Shown here one piece after another: positions 41,540-44,121 of a DNA stretch of 44,121 nucleotides. The stretch spans positions 1 to 44,121 of the forward strand of contig JAEUHD010000341.1 in NCBI GenBank assembly GCA_016793645.1, given 5' to 3'. Each line of letters opens with the position of its first letter. Positions within the stretch are counted from its first letter, which is position 1. This stretch comes from Verrucomicrobiales bacterium. GTDB taxonomy: Bacteria > Verrucomicrobiota > Verrucomicrobiia > Limisphaerales > UBA9464. Made by a program: the position numbers and the translations under genes. The notes below the pieces were generated by a model. The model made no database searches, was not told the DNA's origin, and was given only the letters and a program-made list of their open reading frames with translations.

Positions 41540-42940
41540 GTGCCGCAGCAGCAAACGCTTCAAAAGGCGGTCTCCTTTTCCGGGATTGGTCTTCATTCGG
41601 GCAACCGGGTGAATCTCACCTTCACCCCGGCCCCACCGAATTCCGGACTCCGATTCCGGAGGGTGGATCTGGACGACAAGCCGGAACTCGACGCCCGAAC
41701 GGATCTGGTCGTCGATACCCAGCGTTCCACGACCCTGGGCAAGGGGGCCGTGCGGATCCACACGGTGGAACATGTGCTGGCCGCCCTGGCCGGCGCCGGA
41801 GTCACGAATGCGGTGGTCGAACTGGACGCCAACGAGCCGCCGATTGGCGATGGGAGCTCCCGGGAATTCGTCCGCCTGCTTCGGGAGGCCGGGATCGTTT
41901 CACAGGCGGAACCTGCAGATCCCCTCAAACTCTCCGCCCCCATTGAGTTGCAGGTGGGGGAGACCCAAATGGCGGCCTTTCCCCACGAAGGCTTCAAACT
42001 CACCTGCACCAGCGTGGACAAGGGGGGGCGGTTCACCCAGTTCTACTCCCTTGAGGTGACTCCGGAGTCCTGGGAACGGGAATTGAGCAACGCCCGGACG
42101 TTCGGATTCCTCGAGGAGATTGAACACCTTTACCGCAACGGGTTGATCCGCGGAGCCAGTCTGGAGAACGCCATCATTGTCCGGGATGACGCCGTGCTGA
42201 CCAACGAGCCGTTGCGATATCCCGAGGAATTTGTCCGGCACAAGATGCTCGATATCGTGGGAGACCTCGCGTTGATCGGACGCCCCCTTCACGCCCATGT
42301 GGTGGCCGTGAAACCGAGCCATCACGCCAACACGGAGCTGGCGAAGGCGATCCTCGCCCAATCCCGGAAGCCCCTCGAAGCCGCCCAGTCCTTTGCTCCG
42401 CCGCCCCCCGAAGCCCGCCAGCGTGTCTCCCGCCCTGAATCCCGCAATACACACTCCAACGCCGCTCCCGTGACGACCACCACCCCCTCGGAAACCATCG
42501 TTCGCGATGGCGCCGTCCTCGACGTGAATCAGGTGATGCAGATGCTGCCGCATCGCCCTCCCTTTCTCATGGTCGACCGCGTCACCCGAATCGCCGGCAA
42601 CCAGATCACCGCCCTCAAACAGGTGACCATGGGGGAGCCATTTTTCGCAGGCCATTTCCCCGGACATCCCATCATGCCCGGCGTCCTCCAGTTGGAGGCG
42701 ATCGCCCAGGTGGCGGGAATCCTCCTGATGCGGCAGGCCGAAAACATGGGGAAACTCGCCTACTTCATGTCCGCCGAGGACGTCAAATGGAGAAAACCCG
42801 TACGTCCCGGGGACTCGCTCGTGATCAACGTGGAATTGACCAAGACCCGGGGGAAGATTTGCAAGGCCAAGGGCGACTGCACGGTCAACGGCGAGACCGT
42901 CAGTGAGGCCCAGGTCACATTCATGCTGGTGGACCGCTGA
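41540..42940 (+). CDS. LpxC-FabZ fusion: lipid A deacetylase and hydroxyacyl-ACP dehydratase
   Basis: A bifunctional enzyme of lipid A and fatty-acid synthesis. A GTG at 41540 gives 466 residues beginning just before the LpxC fold (TLQKAVSFSGIGLHSG); a GTG at 41405 would add an unlikely 45 residues. The LpxC half (to about 285) keeps the zinc site residues His78 (HTVEHVL), His234 and Asp238 (HKMLDIVGDLAL) and the catalytic His near 261 (KPSHHANTEL). A Pro-rich linker leads to FabZ (from about 328), with LPHRPPFLMVDRV, catalytic His372 (AGHFPGHP) and Glu386 (LEAIAQVAG). Such fusions are known in Bacteroidota and relatives. lpxA follows 2 bp later. Confidence 0.95.
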   Translation: MPQQQTLQKAVSFSGIGLHSGNRVNLTFTPAPPNSGLRFRRVDLDDKPELDARTDLVVDTQRSTTLGKGAVRIHTVEHVLAALAGAGVTNAVVELDANEPPIGDGSSREFVRLLREAGIVSQAEPADPLKLSAPIELQVGETQMAAFPHEGFKLTCTSVDKGGRFTQFYSLEVTPESWERELSNARTFGFLEEIEHLYRNGLIRGASLENAIIVRDDAVLTNEPLRYPEEFVRHKMLDIVGDLALIGRPLHAHVVAVKPSHHANTELAKAILAQSRKPLEAAQSFAPPPPEARQRVSRPESRNTHSNAAPVTTTTPSETIVRDGAVLDVNQVMQMLPHRPPFLMVDRVTRIAGNQITALKQVTMGEPFFAGHFPGHPIMPGVLQLEAIAQVAGILLMRQAENMGKLAYFMSAEDVKWRKPVRPGDSLVINVELTKTRGKICKAKGDCTVNGETVSEAQVTFMLVDR

Positions 42941-42942
42941 GC

Positions 42943-43719
42943 ATGTCCTCCTCCATCCACCCCACCGCCCTCATTTCCCCGGGCGCCCAGATCGGCGACG
43001 GGTGCGAAATCGGCCCCTACTGCGTCATCGGCGAACAGGTGCGCCTGGGTTCCGGCTGCCGGCTTCATTCGCACGTCGTCCTCGAGGGGCACACCACCCT
43101 CGGTTCGGGCAACGAAATCTACCCGTTTGCCTGCCTCGGGGGGCGGAGCCAGGACCTGAAATGGCGCGGCGGCCTCACCCGGGTGGAGATTGGGGACAAC
43201 AACACCATCCGGGAATACGTCACGGTGCACGCCGCAACGGCGGACGGCGGAGCCACGGTCGTCGGCTCCAACAACAGCCTTCTTGCCTATACCCACGTGG
43301 CGCATGACTGCCGGCTCGGCAATCACATCATCATGTCGAATCTCGCCCAGATGGCGGGACACGTGACCGTGGAGGACCACGCCATTCTCGCCGGGATGAG
43401 TGCCATCCACCAGTTTTGCCGCATCGGACGGCTCGCGATGGTCGCCGCCTGCACGCCCGTCCGTCAGGACGTTGCCCCCTTCATGCTGGTGTCCGGGGAT
43501 CCCGCGGTGACGGTCAAGGCCAACACGGTCGGATTGGAACGGGCGGGCATGGCGCCCGAAGTGATCCGTTCCTTGGGACAGGCCCATCGCATCGTGTATC
43601 GGGATGGTCTCGCCATGCCCAATGCCCTCGCGCGGATCGAGGCTGAGCTCCCCCCCTCGGATGAACTCCGGCACTTCACGGAATTCATCCGTCACAGCGA
43701 GCGGGGCATCACCAAGTAG
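42943..43719 (+). CDS. lpxA: UDP-N-acetylglucosamine acyltransferase
   Basis: The first enzyme of lipid A synthesis, adding a 3-hydroxyacyl chain from ACP to UDP-GlcNAc. The 258 residues show left-handed beta-helix hexapeptide repeats through about 190, the catalytic His121 in THVAHDCRLGNH, the GGRSQDLKWRGG loop and a helical C-terminal domain. It is directly coupled to the lpxC/fabZ fusion, so outer-membrane synthesis genes form a compact unit. Confidence 0.96.
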   Translation: MSSSIHPTALISPGAQIGDGCEIGPYCVIGEQVRLGSGCRLHSHVVLEGHTTLGSGNEIYPFACLGGRSQDLKWRGGLTRVEIGDNNTIREYVTVHAATADGGATVVGSNNSLLAYTHVAHDCRLGNHIIMSNLAQMAGHVTVEDHAILAGMSAIHQFCRIGRLAMVAACTPVRQDVAPFMLVSGDPAVTVKANTVGLERAGMAPEVIRSLGQAHRIVYRDGLAMPNALARIEAELPPSDELRHFTEFIRHSERGITK

Positions 43720-43725
43720 AGGGAG

Positions 43726-44121
43726 TCATCCGGCGCTCCTCAAGGGAAGCCGGACGGCAAATTCACTCCCCTGCCCCTCGGCGCTCCTCAGGGACACCGT
43801 GCCGCCATGGGCCTCGACAATGGCGCGCACCAGACTGAGCCCCAGACCCAGACCTCGCTGGGACCGACTCCGGTCGCCGCGGTACAGCCGGCTCCAGATC
43901 TTGGGCTGCTCCTCCTCGGAAATCCCCATTCCGGTATCGGCAAACCGCACCACCGCCTCCCCGGCCTCCTCAGCCAGCGACACGTTGACCCGGCCCCCCT
44001 CCGCGGAATATTTCAACGCGTTGTCGAGCAGATTGGCGAACACCTGCCTCATGCGGTTTGGATCCACGCTCACCTCGCAGCGGGGAAGCGCATCCGCCAC
44101 CACGGAAATCCTCCGGTCCTC
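43726..44121 (-). CDS. sensor histidine kinase, C-terminal ATPase domain (partial)
   Basis: The 3' end of a gene that continues beyond the window. The visible 131 residues form a HATPase_c domain: N-box RQVFANLLDNALKYS, G1 FADTGMGIS, F-box IWSRLYRGD and G2 RGLGLGLSLVRAIVEAHGG. The GLGLGLS form and RLYRGDRSRS are typical of envelope-type two-component kinases. The His-containing dimerisation domain and sensor are not in view. It is convergent with lpxA, 6 bp apart. Confidence 0.92.
   Translation of the reverse strand, partial: EDRRISVVADALPRCEVSVDPNRMRQVFANLLDNALKYSAEGGRVNVSLAEEAGEAVVRFADTGMGISEEEQPKIWSRLYRGDRSRSQRGLGLGLSLVRAIVEAHGGTVSLRSAEGQGSEFAVRLPLRSAG

Overview
The window looks like chromosomal DNA from a GC-rich member of the Verrucomicrobiota, most likely a Limisphaerales/Pedosphaera-like lineage. 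This placement is inferred from gene content, not from a marker search. The pointers are a prepilin-like protein with a C-terminal H-X9-DG motif, an LpxC-FabZ fusion followed by lpxA, a complete but rearranged division and cell wall (dcw) cluster with a divergent FtsZ, a type II glutamine synthetase, and few recognisable Shine-Dalgarno sequences. No tRNA, rRNA, CRISPR array, transposase or phage gene was recognised. It reads as a stable core-genome segment.

Layout. (1) 1-1058, minus: rpsL-rpsG, an intrinsic terminator, and perhaps the first codons of fusA at the edge. (2) 1318-1953, plus: an aquaporin with an altered filter. (3) 1976-18187, minus: one long dcw operon reading mraZ, an unknown small gene, rsmH, ftsL, ftsI, murF, mraY, a LysM membrane protein, ftsW, murG, murB, ddl, ftsQ, ftsA, ftsZ. 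Most junctions overlap or lie within a few bases. murE, murD and murC are absent from their usual places, and three TAGGG boxes at 10-bp spacing lie in front of mraZ. (4) 18458-20315, plus: queA and a RibD-C-type reductase. (5) 20281-24499, minus: rpmI-rplT, a terminator, then pheS-pheT. (6) 24500-25042: a frameshifted gene remnant and a strong-looking promoter with a 14-bp palindrome in its spacer, driving the H-X9-DG prepilin (25043-25840). (7) 25982-27898, plus: TerC-family membrane protein and a class V aminotransferase. (8) 28004-32546: a nitrogen island with glnA (type II) and glnB-amtB, both on the minus strand and both preceded by matching sigma-54-like promoters. Between them, on the plus strand, lies a very small protein-kinase-like gene overlapping a PP2C phosphatase gene. 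(9) 32793-37014, minus: a four-gene ABC exporter (ATPase, two FtsX-type permeases, membrane fusion protein). (10) 37067-39443: a secreted esterase (minus), then an RRM RNA-binding protein, an Ala/Pro-rich tail-anchored protein and thioredoxin (plus). (11) 39508-41345, minus: a small conserved-looking gene, then pyrR-pyrB behind a leader that contains a PyrR-binding hairpin and a terminator. (12) 41540-43719, plus: lpxC/fabZ fusion and lpxA, then the 3' end of a sensor kinase gene on the minus strand running off the window.

The most notable items are the kinase/phosphatase pair inside the nitrogen island, the FtsZ with degenerate GTPase motifs but an intact C-terminal FtsA-binding peptide, the unrecognised gene between mraZ and rsmH, the loss of three Mur ligases from the cluster, and several well-resolved regulatory sites (MraZ boxes, PyrR loop, paired sigma-54 promoters, palindromic operator). 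All identifications rest on reading motifs by eye; no database search was run.
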